Source: Desulfobacca sp.
GTDB lineage: Bacteria; Desulfobacterota; Desulfobaccia; Desulfobaccales; Desulfobaccaceae
NCBI GenBank assembly: GCA_028695935.1
Contig: JAQVHY010000008.1
Coordinates: forward strand, 1-44,573
Direction of reading: 5' to 3'
DNA length: 44,573 nucleotides
Positions 9,069 to 16,141 of this stretch are shown piece after piece. Under the pieces are notes generated by a model that was not told where the DNA came from, did not search any database, and saw only the letters and a list, made by a program, of their open reading frames with translations. The position numbers and the translations under genes were made by a program. Position 1 is the first letter of the stretch; every line of letters starts with the position of its first letter.

Positions 9069-9473
9069 ATGTTAACTAGACTGCCCAAAAGAATTTTAGG
9101 GTTGGTATTGTGTCTGGTTTGGGCTAGCGGTTGTGTCGCCACTACCGCGGCCGGCATCGGCGCGGCCGCCGGGGTGGGGGGCTACAAATGGCTTGAAGGT
9201 AGCATGGAAAAAGAATATCCTTATCCTTTTGCCCAGACCTGGGAAGCCACCTTAGCCGCGGTAGAACATTTTCGCATGAAGACGGTAGAAAGAAAGGTTT
9301 CTCCCCTGTCCGGAAGGATTGAAGCCTCCCAACCGGACGGGACTTTGGTGCGCATCGAAGTTCAGGCCAAGCCTAATCAGATTACTGCGGTGGCAGTACG
9401 GTTTGGCTACCTGGGGAACAAAGATGCCTCCTTAATGTTTCATAACCAGGTGGCCCAAGAGCTAAGGATGTAG
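9069..9473 (+). CDS. DUF3568 family lipoprotein
   Basis: This 134-residue protein has a lipoprotein signal peptide: a basic start, a hydrophobic core and a lipobox ending at Cys22 (WASGC). A short Gly/Ala-rich stretch follows (AAGIGAAAGVGGYKW). The mature part has the DUF3568 pattern: PYPFAQTWEATLAAVE, a KVSPLSGRIEA segment, and a GTLVRIEVQAKPNQITAVAVR beta-rich end. The function of this family is not established; it is common in deltaproteobacteria. The ATG follows a purine-rich AGGGGGAAAAGCAGA. The gene has its own promoter and a terminator downstream, so it is probably monocistronic. Confidence 0.75.
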   Translation: MLTRLPKRILGLVLCLVWASGCVATTAAGIGAAAGVGGYKWLEGSMEKEYPYPFAQTWEATLAAVEHFRMKTVERKVSPLSGRIEASQPDGTLVRIEVQAKPNQITAVAVRFGYLGNKDASLMFHNQVAQELRM

Positions 9474-9551
9474 CCGAATCTTCCTTCAAGCTGATGGTCA
9501 GAGTTCTGGTCAAATTCTTTCCCAGGCGGACAGAAATCTGATGCCCTCCAG

Positions 9552-9574
9552 AGCCCATTACGATGGGCTTTTTT
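9552..9574 (+). terminator. Rho-independent terminator
   Basis: A perfect 7-bp stem, AGCCCAT/ATGGGCT with loop TACG, is followed by a run of six T. It ends the DUF3568 lipoprotein transcript. Confidence 0.85.
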
Positions 9575-9630
9575 ATTAGCGCTCGCCCAGGCCCGAACTG
9601 AAAATCAACCCGAAGGAAAATTGATTTTTA

Positions 9631-9659
9631 TTGACTTAAGGCGGTTATTTTTTTACAAA
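9631..9659 (+). promoter_or_regulatory. Sigma-70-type promoter for pncB-dedA
   Basis: TTGACT (9631-9636), a 17-bp spacer and TACAAA (9654-9659) lie 34 bp before the pncB start codon. Confidence 0.5.
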
Positions 9660-9693
9660 TAATGGCTAACTGGAGGAAACAGGAGAATTAAGC

Positions 9694-11067
9694 ATGAGAC
9701 ATCAACCGCTGGGGGAACGGCTGGCGCTGTTTTCAGATCTCTATGAGCTGACCATGGCGGCCAGCTACTTTGAGGCAGAGAAGTTTGAAGAGGCTACCTT
9801 TAGCCTGTTCATCCGCCAGTATCCCTCAGATCGGGCTTATTTTGTGGCGGCTGGGCTCGAAGAAGTCCTGCGCTATCTGGAAACTATCCGGTTTTCGGAA
9901 GCTGATCTGGCCTACCTGGAAAGCACCGGCCTGTTTAAACCTCGCTTTCTTGATTACCTCAAAGACTTACGCTTTACCGGCGAAGTCTATGCCCTACCGG
10001 AGGGGAGCATATTCTTTAAGGATGAACCCATCCTGGAGGTCACCGGGCCGATCATCGAAGCCCAACTGGTAGAGACTTTTATCATCAATGCCATTAATTT
10101 TCAGACCCTGATTGCCACCAAGGCCTCGCGCTCCAGTCATATTGCCGGGCTGCGCCGCCTGGTGGATTTTTCCATGCGGCGCACCCAGGGCGTGGACGCC
10201 GGTCTCAAGGTGGCGCGGGCCAGTTATCTGGCCGGTTTTATCGGCACCAGTAATGTCCTGGCCGGGAAACTTTATGAGATCCCGATCTACGGCACCATGG
10301 CCCATTCTTATATCACCAGTTTTGAGCATGAACTCGATGCCTTCCGGGCCTTTGCCCGAGACTTTCCGAAAAATACCATCTTATTGATCGATACCTACGA
10401 AAACATCGCCGGGGCTAAAAAGGCCATCCAGGTGGCCCAGGAAATGGCCGCCCGGGGCGAAAAACTGCGCGGCGTTCGTCTGGACAGCGGCGATATGGCG
10501 GCCATCAGCATCGCGGTGCGGCGGTTATTTCAAGAAGCCGGGTTGGATTATGTCCAGATTTTCGCCAGCGGGGGGTTTGACGAATTCAAGATTGCTCGGG
10601 TGCTGGAAGCGGGTGGACAGATTGATGCCTTTGGGGTGGGCACCAAGATGGGGGTGTCGGCGGACGCTCCTTATTTTGATATTGCCTATAAGCTGGTGAA
10701 GTATGGTTCCCGACCGGTGATGAAACTTTCTACCGGCAAGGTCACCCTGGTGGACAAGAAGCAGGTTTTTCGCCGCCTTGATGACCAGGGCCAGATGCAG
10801 GAGGATACCATTGCCTTGCGAGATGAGACCATTGCCGAGGCCACCCCGCTGTTGTCCAAGGTCATGGAAAAGGGCCAATTAATCCGCCCGCTGCCGGGCT
10901 TAAAAGACAGTCGGAAGTTTTTTTTAGAGGAATTTGCCCGCTTGCCGGAGAAATATAAGGTTCTCCAACAGCCCCCGCAATATCCGGTTAACATCAGCAC
11001 CGCCTTACAGGAACTGGAGGGTAGGGTGGAGCACGAGATTCAGGTCACCGAGTTAGGTCAGGTTTAA
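9694..11067 (+). CDS. pncB: Nicotinate phosphoribosyltransferase
   Basis: The enzyme joins nicotinate and PRPP to give nicotinate mononucleotide, the entry point of the NAD salvage (Preiss-Handler) pathway, with ATP use coupled through a phospho-histidine. The 457-residue product starts with the family pattern LALFSDLYELTMAASYF. It has FSMRRTQGVDAGLKVARASY, the GTMAHSY segment with the likely phospho-acceptor His204, and RLDSGD at 262-267 in the phosphoribosyl-binding loop. An FGVGTKMGVSADAP motif follows. AGGAG lies eight bases before the ATG. dedA follows after 22 bp. Confidence 0.95.
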   Translation: MRHQPLGERLALFSDLYELTMAASYFEAEKFEEATFSLFIRQYPSDRAYFVAAGLEEVLRYLETIRFSEADLAYLESTGLFKPRFLDYLKDLRFTGEVYALPEGSIFFKDEPILEVTGPIIEAQLVETFIINAINFQTLIATKASRSSHIAGLRRLVDFSMRRTQGVDAGLKVARASYLAGFIGTSNVLAGKLYEIPIYGTMAHSYITSFEHELDAFRAFARDFPKNTILLIDTYENIAGAKKAIQVAQEMAARGEKLRGVRLDSGDMAAISIAVRRLFQEAGLDYVQIFASGGFDEFKIARVLEAGGQIDAFGVGTKMGVSADAPYFDIAYKLVKYGSRPVMKLSTGKVTLVDKKQVFRRLDDQGQMQEDTIALRDETIAEATPLLSKVMEKGQLIRPLPGLKDSRKFFLEEFARLPEKYKVLQQPPQYPVNISTALQELEGRVEHEIQVTELGQV

Positions 11068-11089
11068 TCAATTAAACTAAAGGATACTT

Positions 11090-11716
11090 ATGGGAATTAC
11101 TGAAACCTTGTTGGAGTTGTTTACCCGTTTGATTTCCACCCTGGGCTATGGCGGGGTGTTCGTCTTGATGACCTTGGAGAGTATGGTCGCCCCGGTGCCC
11201 AGCGAGATGGTCATGCCTTTTGCCGGATTTCTTATCTTTACCGGTCAATTTCAGACCATCTGGGTGATCGTCGCCAGCACCTTGGGCTCCATTGCCGGTT
11301 CCCTGTTATCCTATGGCATGGGCTATAAAGGGGAAACCGTGGTGTTGCGCTACGGGCGCTACTTGCTCCTCAACCCGCATCACCTGAAATGGACCGAGGA
11401 CTTCTTTGCCCGGCATGGCAAGAAGACCATCTTTATTTCCCGGTTTATTCCGGTGGTGCGCCACCTGATTTCAATCCCGGCCGGCTTAGGCAAGATGCGG
11501 TTGCTCCCTTTCATAATCTATACCGCGATTGGCGCCACCATGTGGAATGCCTTTCTGACCTATCTGGGTTTTTGGCTCCGGCAGCACTGGGTGATCATCC
11601 ATCACTATTCTCATACCCTGGACTTCCTGGTGATCGGCGGTGCCGTCCTGGCTCTGGCCGGGTATTGGGTCTGGCGCCGACGTCGGTTACGCCCCGCCCC
11701 CAAGGTAGTGCCCTAG
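11090..11716 (+). CDS. DedA family membrane protein
   Basis: DedA proteins are inner-membrane proteins. Some members are now linked to undecaprenyl phosphate or phospholipid translocation and to envelope homeostasis. The 208-residue product has the family signature: LESMVAPVPSEMVMPFAGFL near residues 29-48, a GSIAGSLLSYGMGYKGE segment, and the reentrant-loop motif FISRFIPVVRHLISIPAGL, followed by terminal membrane helices. AAGGA stands five bases before the ATG. It probably shares a transcript with pncB. The exact substrate cannot be read from sequence. Confidence 0.88.
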   Translation: MGITETLLELFTRLISTLGYGGVFVLMTLESMVAPVPSEMVMPFAGFLIFTGQFQTIWVIVASTLGSIAGSLLSYGMGYKGETVVLRYGRYLLLNPHHLKWTEDFFARHGKKTIFISRFIPVVRHLISIPAGLGKMRLLPFIIYTAIGATMWNAFLTYLGFWLRQHWVIIHHYSHTLDFLVIGGAVLALAGYWVWRRRRLRPAPKVVP

Positions 11717-11767
11717 CACCTCCAATCTCGCATCTAGGAAGTTAGCGCCGACAACTGGCTCTTTGGC

Positions 11768-11794
11768 GTAGGGGCGGGGTGTCCCCGCCGCTAC
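11768..11794. repeat. GC-rich hairpin, REP-like
   Basis: The arms GTAGGGGCGGGG and CCCCGCCGCTAC pair at 11 of 12 positions around a three-base loop. No T-run follows, so it is not a standard terminator. It lies between dedA and the bidirectional terminator. Confidence 0.4.
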
Positions 11795-11837
11795 CAGGCG
11801 TTTAACTGACCAGCCTTGGGGTAAGCCCCCTCACCTC

Positions 11838-11897
11838 TAAAAAAGTAAAGGCATTGCTTCGCCCTTAACTTCGGGAAAAAGCAATGCCTTGGTTTTT
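11838..11897. terminator. Bidirectional rho-independent terminator
   Basis: A perfect 12-bp stem, AAGGCATTGCTT (11848-11859) and AAGCAATGCCTT (11879-11890), is followed by GGTTTTT on the plus strand and preceded by CTAAAAAAG, which is a T-run on the minus strand. It lies between the converging dedA and glycine-zipper genes and can serve both. Confidence 0.85.
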
Positions 11898-11948
11898 GGC
11901 AGATATTTCGATTAAGCTGGGTTATTAATTTGGGTCTGATTTACTGCG

Positions 11949-12182
11949 TTAATCCCGGCCGTGATATTTTTCGTAACGGTCGTAGAGATAACCACCCAGG
12001 AGGCCAGCGCCGGCACCGATACCGGCCCCGACCGCCGGAGACCCGGCAATCGCCCCTACCGCGGCGCCACCCGCGGCGCCAATCGCGCCTCCTGATAAGG
12101 TTCGTTGTTCAGTATATGACATTCCGGCGCAGCCGCCCAATAACATTGTCAATACCAAGATCAAAGCTAATTTTTTTATCAT
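11949..12182 (-). CDS. Small glycine-zipper lipoprotein
   Basis: The 77-residue product starts at ATG 12182, overlapping the upstream stop as ATGA and behind GGAGGAG. The lipobox LLGGC puts the lipidated Cys at residue 18. The mature part is a Gly/Ala-rich zipper (GGAIGAAGGAAVGAIAGSPA and onward), like outer-membrane glycine-zipper proteins such as the YMGG/SlyB-like group, ending in a short charged tail. The role is unknown; such proteins often sit in the outer membrane. It is translationally coupled to the exported protein upstream. Confidence 0.75.
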   Translation of the reverse strand: MIKKLALILVLTMLLGGCAGMSYTEQRTLSGGAIGAAGGAAVGAIAGSPAVGAGIGAGAGLLGGYLYDRYEKYHGRD

Positions 12183-12571
12183 CGCTTCTCCTCCTGTTTT
12201 CCCTCGGGAGGGCATACTTTGGCGCTTTCTCGAAGTATGACCTCAATCACGCTCGTACTCAAGGACTCTGGGTGAGTCTGGTAATACTGATCGACTTCTT
12301 GAACAATATCAGCGACGGTCTTGTTTTTCAAATCCTCGACAAAGGCCCGGGCAATACAAGAATCACGCCCGCTACCCCCGGCCCGAAGACTAAAATCAGC
12401 CATGTTGCCCACCCCTTTAATGTAGGTTATTCGGGCCTCATAATCTAGTTCCTGCCAATATTTACCATCCAACAGAAAGGCTTGCTGCTGAGCATCGCTT
12501 ATCGAGACCAGCCCCAGACAGCAACAGATGCCGATGAGGAAAATCTTTTGGCCATAATTTAGGTATTGCAT
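12179..12571 (-). CDS. Small exported protein, possibly Rap1a/Tai-like
   Basis: This 130-residue protein has an N-terminal signal sequence (about residues 9-27) and a mature helical domain with FLLDGKYWQELDYEARITYI followed by KGVG. Two Cys in the mature region (DSCIAR and AKVCPP) could form a disulphide. The pattern loosely resembles the Rap1a/Tai fold of small periplasmic proteins, but I cannot confirm this. No toxin partner is nearby, so an immunity role is not supported. A good promoter lies upstream, and the glycine-zipper gene overlaps its stop. Confidence 0.6.
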   Translation of the reverse strand: MQYLNYGQKIFLIGICCCLGLVSISDAQQQAFLLDGKYWQELDYEARITYIKGVGNMADFSLRAGGSGRDSCIARAFVEDLKNKTVADIVQEVDQYYQTHPESLSTSVIEVILRESAKVCPPEGKQEEKR

Positions 12572-12667
12572 GTTTTAATCCTTCCTGGACTTGGCTAATA
12601 ATTTTTTCCGCTCGCTGCCGCTCAGTCCTCTGAACCCGGAAGCACGATGTTTACGATGGCGGAAATT

Positions 12668-12697
12668 ATTTTACTCTAGACGAACCAAGGGTGTCAA
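12668..12697 (-). promoter_or_regulatory. Sigma-70-type promoter for the two small exported-protein genes
   Basis: On the minus strand TTGACA (12692-12697) and TAAAAT (12668-12673) are separated by 18 bp, giving a leader of about 90 bases before the ATG at 12571. The gap 12572-12814 holds nothing else I recognise. Confidence 0.6.
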
Positions 12698-12814
12698 TGC
12701 GCGGCATTAAGGTAACTACAGCATGCCGCCCCCTTTCTACCCCACGGCGCTGGTAAGTCCACCCCCTATCAACCCGTTTTAACCAAGGTTTTCTCAGGCA
12801 CCTAAAGCACAGCC

Positions 12815-13252
12815 TTAGCGACGACGGATGGTAGCGGTCTGGCGTAATTGCTTGGGGGAGGTATTCTTTATTTTACTGGGCTGTTGGTCACCGCGGGCAA
12901 TTTTCAGATTTTGTTTGGCGGTCCCGGTCTTGGCCTTGGCTTTATGTGCCCGGTTTACTTTTTTGACCTTAGGGGCTTTAACGGACTGGGGCTTTTTCGC
13001 CTGCCCCTGCTTGATTCTGACCGCCGGTGACTTTGGGGGTGTAACCTGGTTAACCTGGGGTTGCAGCTTGCCCTGCACTGAGGGTGGCGCTACCGGGGGC
13101 GGCGGCTCTACCACCGGCGGCGGTACGGTCAGCGTTGAATTATCCGCTAGGGGCGAAGCCGCGGGCGGCGCGATCTCCCGCTGGGCCAGGACTTCGGTGG
13201 CCAGAGAAAAAGATATGAGACTGACGGACAGTAAATAAACAATTTTTTTCAT
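12815..13252 (-). CDS. Exported Pro-rich, basic protein of unknown function
   Basis: Start ATG 13252 is preceded by AAGGG at seven bases; an ATG at 13279 would add nine residues but has a poor site. The 145-residue product has a clear signal peptide (KKIVYLLSVSLISFSLATEV, cleaved near LAQ). A Pro/Val-rich segment follows (VPPPVVEPPPPVAPP). The C-terminal half is strongly basic and rich in Lys, Ala, Gln and Thr, with no predicted globular fold. The composition suggests a periplasmic or cell-wall-associated disordered protein that might bind anionic polymers; this is inference. It lies just downstream of a tRNA gene and may be read through from its promoter. Confidence 0.5.
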   Translation of the reverse strand: MKKIVYLLSVSLISFSLATEVLAQREIAPPAASPLADNSTLTVPPPVVEPPPPVAPPSVQGKLQPQVNQVTPPKSPAVRIKQGQAKKPQSVKAPKVKKVNRAHKAKAKTGTAKQNLKIARGDQQPSKIKNTSPKQLRQTATIRRR

Positions 13253-13321
13253 TTTTCTGCCCTTTTTATAATCCTTCATCGACCTGGTTTAAGGCCAGTG
13301 AAATAATGTGGATAGGCTAGT

Positions 13322-13398
13322 TGGTGGCGGTGCAGGGATTCGAACCCCGGACACTGCGGATATGAGCCGCATGCTCTGACCACCTGAGCTACACCGCC
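13322..13398 (-). tRNA. tRNA-Met (anticodon CAU)
   Basis: The 77-base gene folds as a full cloverleaf. The acceptor GGCGGTG pairs with CACCGCC, the D-arm reads GCTCAGGTGGTCAGAGC, and the anticodon stem TGCGG/CCGCA encloses loop CTCATAT with anticodon CAT. The T-arm is CCGGGGTTCGAACCCTG, the discriminator is A, and CCA is encoded. The Watson-Crick 5' end argues against initiator tRNA. CAU could also be an Ile2 tRNA after lysidine modification; the overall form is closer to elongator Met. Confidence 0.93.
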
Positions 13399-13411
13399 AA
13401 GCAATTTAGTT

Positions 13412-13441
13412 GATATATTATCAGAATTATCTCTTTGTCAA
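13412..13441 (-). promoter_or_regulatory. Promoter of the tRNA gene
   Basis: On the minus strand TTGACA (13436-13441) is followed by an AT-rich region with TATATC at 18 bp or TAATAT at 15 bp, ending 14-17 bp before the tRNA 5' end. Confidence 0.5.
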
Positions 13442-13661
13442 TTGAAAAATACAAGGGCCATAGCATTTGCCCCCTGGACTAACCCGTAAATCTAAAAATT
13501 AGGGCTTACCGGTCTTGATGGCCAGCCTTTTTGATCAAAAAATCCCAAGCAGAAAAATTTGCGGCCAGGGTTAAGCGTCCCAGGTTAAATAATTTTTCCC
13601 TGCCGTTAAAAATTTAAATAATCAAAACCGAAATTTAGATCTACCTGGGTTAGCAAAAATA

Positions 13662-13690
13662 TTGACAATCCGTTACGGATTTGTTATTCA
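13662..13690 (+). promoter_or_regulatory. Candidate hppA promoter with palindromic operator
   Basis: TTGACA (13662-13667) is followed at 17 bp by TATTCA (13685-13690), a weak -10. The spacer contains a perfect 7-bp inverted repeat, AATCCGT-T-ACGGATT (13667-13681), placed where a repressor would block RNA polymerase. A second imperfect palindrome, TGTGTGAATATTTGCACA, lies at 13696-13713. Confidence 0.4.
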
Positions 13691-13730
13691 ACGAATGTGT
13701 GAATATTTGCACATTTATGGCTTTGAAGCA

Positions 13731-13906
13731 ACCCGGGTAATCGGCGATCCCGGTAAGCTGCTGCCCACAGGCTGGGCCCTGGCGGCAGTTGTTAGATTAT
13801 TCAGATTAAAGTTAAAGTAAGGGAGGTGAATGGGAGCTTCAGAAGCTAAAGCAAGGTTGTTGTCTGGGCAATAGTTTTTAGAATTTTATTGTTAAGGAGG
13901 ATATTG
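13731..13906 (+). other. Structured 5' leader of hppA
   Basis: The leader is about 200 bases if the promoter above is used. It has two predicted hairpins: CCGGG/CCCGG (13733-13737 with 13749-13753, with an inner ATC/GAT) and CTGCTGCC/GGCGGCAG (13758-13765 with 13781-13788). These are followed by a short ORF and then the hppA ribosome binding site. It does not match a riboswitch consensus that I can recognise. The part between the tRNA promoter and the hppA promoter (13442-13661) shows no feature. Confidence 0.35.
13830..13874 (+). CDS. 14-codon ORF in the hppA leader (possible leader peptide)
   Basis: An ATG at 13830 stands directly after GGGAGGTGA and opens a 14-codon frame encoding [14 protein letters not shown], ending with TAG 32 bases before the hppA ATG. 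The ribosome binding site is as good as that of hppA. The ORF spans a short palindrome, AGCTTC-A-GAAGCT. It could be a leader peptide controlling hppA, or chance. No run of one amino acid suggests classical attenuation. Confidence 0.3.
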   Translation: MGASEAKARLLSGQ

Positions 13907-15952
13907 ATGGATATTATCAACTTTGCCTTATTATGTGGCCTGCTGGCAGTGGCCTACGGCCTGTTTACCACTACCTGGATTTTGAAGCAGGATGCTGGTT
14001 CCGAACGGATGCAAGAGATTTCCGATGCAGTTCGGGAGGGGGCTAACGCCTTCTTGAACCGGCAATATAAAACCGTAGCCATGGTCGGGGTGGTCATCTT
14101 TGTGATTCTGTTTATGGTCTTGGGTAAATTTGTCGCCATCGGTTTTGCCCTCGGTGCCCTTGGTTCGGCTCTGACCGGCTATATTGGTATGTATGTGTCC
14201 GTGCGCGGCAATGTCCGCACCGCCCAGGGGGCTTTCACCAGTATGGCTCATGCCTTAAAGATCGCCTTCCGGGGTGGTTCGGTGACCGGTCTGTTGTGTG
14301 TCGGCCTGGCCCTGTTGGGTGTTGCCGGTTATTACAAGTTGGTTTCCGGTATTGCTCCGGACGCAGCCATGCACGCCTTAGTCGGCCTGGGTTTTGGTTG
14401 TTCCTTAGTGTCGGTATTTGCCCGGTTGGGCGGCGGTATCTATACCAAGGCGGCTGACGTTGGCGCTGACCTGGTGGGTAAGGTCGAAGCCGGCATCCCC
14501 GAAGATGACCCCCGCAACCCCGCGGTTATTGCTGACAACGTCGGTGACAATGTCGGGGACTGCGCCGGTATGGCCGCCGACCTCTATGAAACCTACACCG
14601 TTACCGTAGTAGCTTCCATGCTGCTGGCCCACACGATCTATGGTGGTGGGTCGATGGCGATCCTGTTCCCGCTGCTGATCGGCGGGGTCTCGATTGTGGC
14701 CTCAGTAATCGGCACTTATTTTGTCAAACTGGGCAAATCCGAGTATATCATGGGCGCCCTGTACAAGGGGCTGATCGTTGCGGGTGTATTGGCAACCATC
14801 GCCTTTTATCCCCTGGCCAATAAATATATGGCCGGAGTGGTGGCCAAAGATGGTTTTGCGATACCAACCTTTAACGTCTTCATGTTGGCCGTGATCGGCA
14901 TCTTGGTTACCGGTCTGATCGTCATGATCACCGAGTATTTTACCTCCAAGAGCTTTGCCCCGGTAAAGTCTATTGCCCTGGCCTCGACTACTGGCCACGG
15001 CACTAATGTTATCCAGGGCTTGGCCGTATCCATGAAAGCCACGGCGCTGCCGGTATTAGTAATTGTCGGCGCCATTCTGTGGGCCTTTGTCCTGGGGGGC
15101 GGCGCCGAACATGCGGGGACCGGTCTTTATGCCATCTCCCTGACCGCGGTGGCCATGCTGTCGATGACCGGGATCGTGGTAGCCATTGACTCTTATGGTC
15201 CGATCACCGACAATGCCGGTGGTATCGCCGAAATGGCCGAACTGCCCGAAGAGATCCGCAACATCACCGATCCTCTGGATGCCGTAGGCAACACCACCAA
15301 GGCGGTTACCAAGGGCTATGCTATCGGCTCCGCCGGGTTGGCGGCTCTGGTGTTGTTTGCCGAGTACTCCCGCTCTTTCGGTGAAGCGCTATCCTTTGAA
15401 CTGGCTGACCCGCGGGTACTGGCCGGACTGTTTATCGGCGGTTTGCTGCCCTTCCTGTTCTCGGCCCTCTGTATGGAGGCGGTAGGTAAGGCGGCCGGCG
15501 GGGTGGTCGAGGAAGTCCGCCGCCAGTTCCGGGAGCTGCCGGGGATCATGGAAGGCACCACCAAACCTGAATATGGCACCTGCGTGGACATCGTCACCAA
15601 AGCGGCGCTGCGGCAGATGATGGTTCCGGCCCTGATTCCGGTGCTGGCGCCGATTATCGTCGGCTTTGCCCCGGGTCTGGGTAAAGTGGCCCTGGGCGGC
15701 ATGCTGATCGGCTCCATCGTCACCGGCATCTTCCTGGCCCTGGCCATGACCTCGGGCGGCGGTGCCTGGGATAACGCCAAGAAGGCCATCGAAGACGGCC
15801 TTTACGGCGGCAAAGGCTCCGATGCCCATAAGGCGGCGGTCACTGGCGACACCGTCGGCGACCCCTACAAAGATACTGCGGGTCCGGCGGTTAACCCAAT
15901 GATCAAGGTGGTCAATATCGTCGCCCTGCTGCTGGTGCCGTTGCTGGGTTAA
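13907..15952 (+). CDS. hppA: Membrane-bound proton-translocating pyrophosphatase, K+-independent type
   Basis: The enzyme hydrolyses pyrophosphate and pumps cations out of the cytoplasm. The start is ATG 13907, behind AAGGAGG at six bases; a TTG at 13889 would place the site inside the gene. The 681-residue, about 16-helix product carries the active-site motif [20 protein letters not shown], then [19 protein letters not shown] and late [14 protein letters not shown]. The diagnostic motif reads [12 protein letters not shown], with Lys465 and Thr468. Family knowledge links Lys and Thr here to K+-independent H+ pumps, whereas Ala and Gly mark K+-dependent ones. The gene is monocistronic, between a long leader and a strong terminator. 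Confidence 0.96.
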   Translation: MDIINFALLCGLLAVAYGLFTTTWILKQDAGSERMQEISDAVREGANAFLNRQYKTVAMVGVVIFVILFMVLGKFVAIGFALGALGSALTGYIGMYVSVRGNVRTAQGAFTSMAHALKIAFRGGSVTGLLCVGLALLGVAGYYKLVSGIAPDAAMHALVGLGFGCSLVSVFARLGGGIYTKAADVGADLVGKVEAGIPEDDPRNPAVIADNVGDNVGDCAGMAADLYETYTVTVVASMLLAHTIYGGGSMAILFPLLIGGVSIVASVIGTYFVKLGKSEYIMGALYKGLIVAGVLATIAFYPLANKYMAGVVAKDGFAIPTFNVFMLAVIGILVTGLIVMITEYFTSKSFAPVKSIALASTTGHGTNVIQGLAVSMKATALPVLVIVGAILWAFVLGGGAEHAGTGLYAISLTAVAMLSMTGIVVAIDSYGPITDNAGGIAEMAELPEEIRNITDPLDAVGNTTKAVTKGYAIGSAGLAALVLFAEYSRSFGEALSFELADPRVLAGLFIGGLLPFLFSALCMEAVGKAAGGVVEEVRRQFRELPGIMEGTTKPEYGTCVDIVTKAALRQMMVPALIPVLAPIIVGFAPGLGKVALGGMLIGSIVTGIFLALAMTSGGGAWDNAKKAIEDGLYGGKGSDAHKAAVTGDTVGDPYKDTAGPAVNPMIKVVNIVALLLVPLLG

Positions 15953-15985
15953 ATAAATTTATTACTAAGAAACCGCGTCTCTAAG

Positions 15986-16027
15986 ACCGCGGGGGTTGGC
16001 ACTGTGCAAACCTCCGCGGTTTTTTTT
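15986..16027 (+). terminator. Rho-independent terminator of hppA
   Basis: A 12-bp stem (ACCGCGGGGGTT with AACCTCCGCGGT, one G-T pair) has an 11-base loop and is followed by seven further T. Confidence 0.9.
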
Positions 16028-16091
16028 ATCCTAAGCTCGGGCTGACCTGAGCAAGAAATACCCTAGCCTGACCCAGGCCGTAAAAAAAATC

Positions 16092-16120
16092 TTGGACTTT
16101 GGGGGTGAAGACTTTAAGAT
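16092..16120 (+). promoter_or_regulatory. Possible promoter for glycosyltransferase-lptF
   Basis: TTGGAC (16092-16097), 17 bp and TAAGAT (16115-16120) lie 21 bp before the GTG start codon. The match is moderate and the leader would be short. Confidence 0.35.
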
Positions 16121-16141
16121 AATCTGCTAATAAGTAGTAAA

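Noticed and set aside
11768-11794. Terminator after dedA
   Set aside because: A strong GC hairpin but no T-run; the real terminator is at 11848-11896.
12179-12571. Type VI secretion immunity protein (Rap1a/Tai) call
   Set aside because: Similarity is only a loose motif; no effector or secretion genes are near.
13731-13830. Known riboswitch (c-di-GMP, fluoride, ZTP) in the hppA leader
   Set aside because: The conserved core bases of these classes are not present in the right order.
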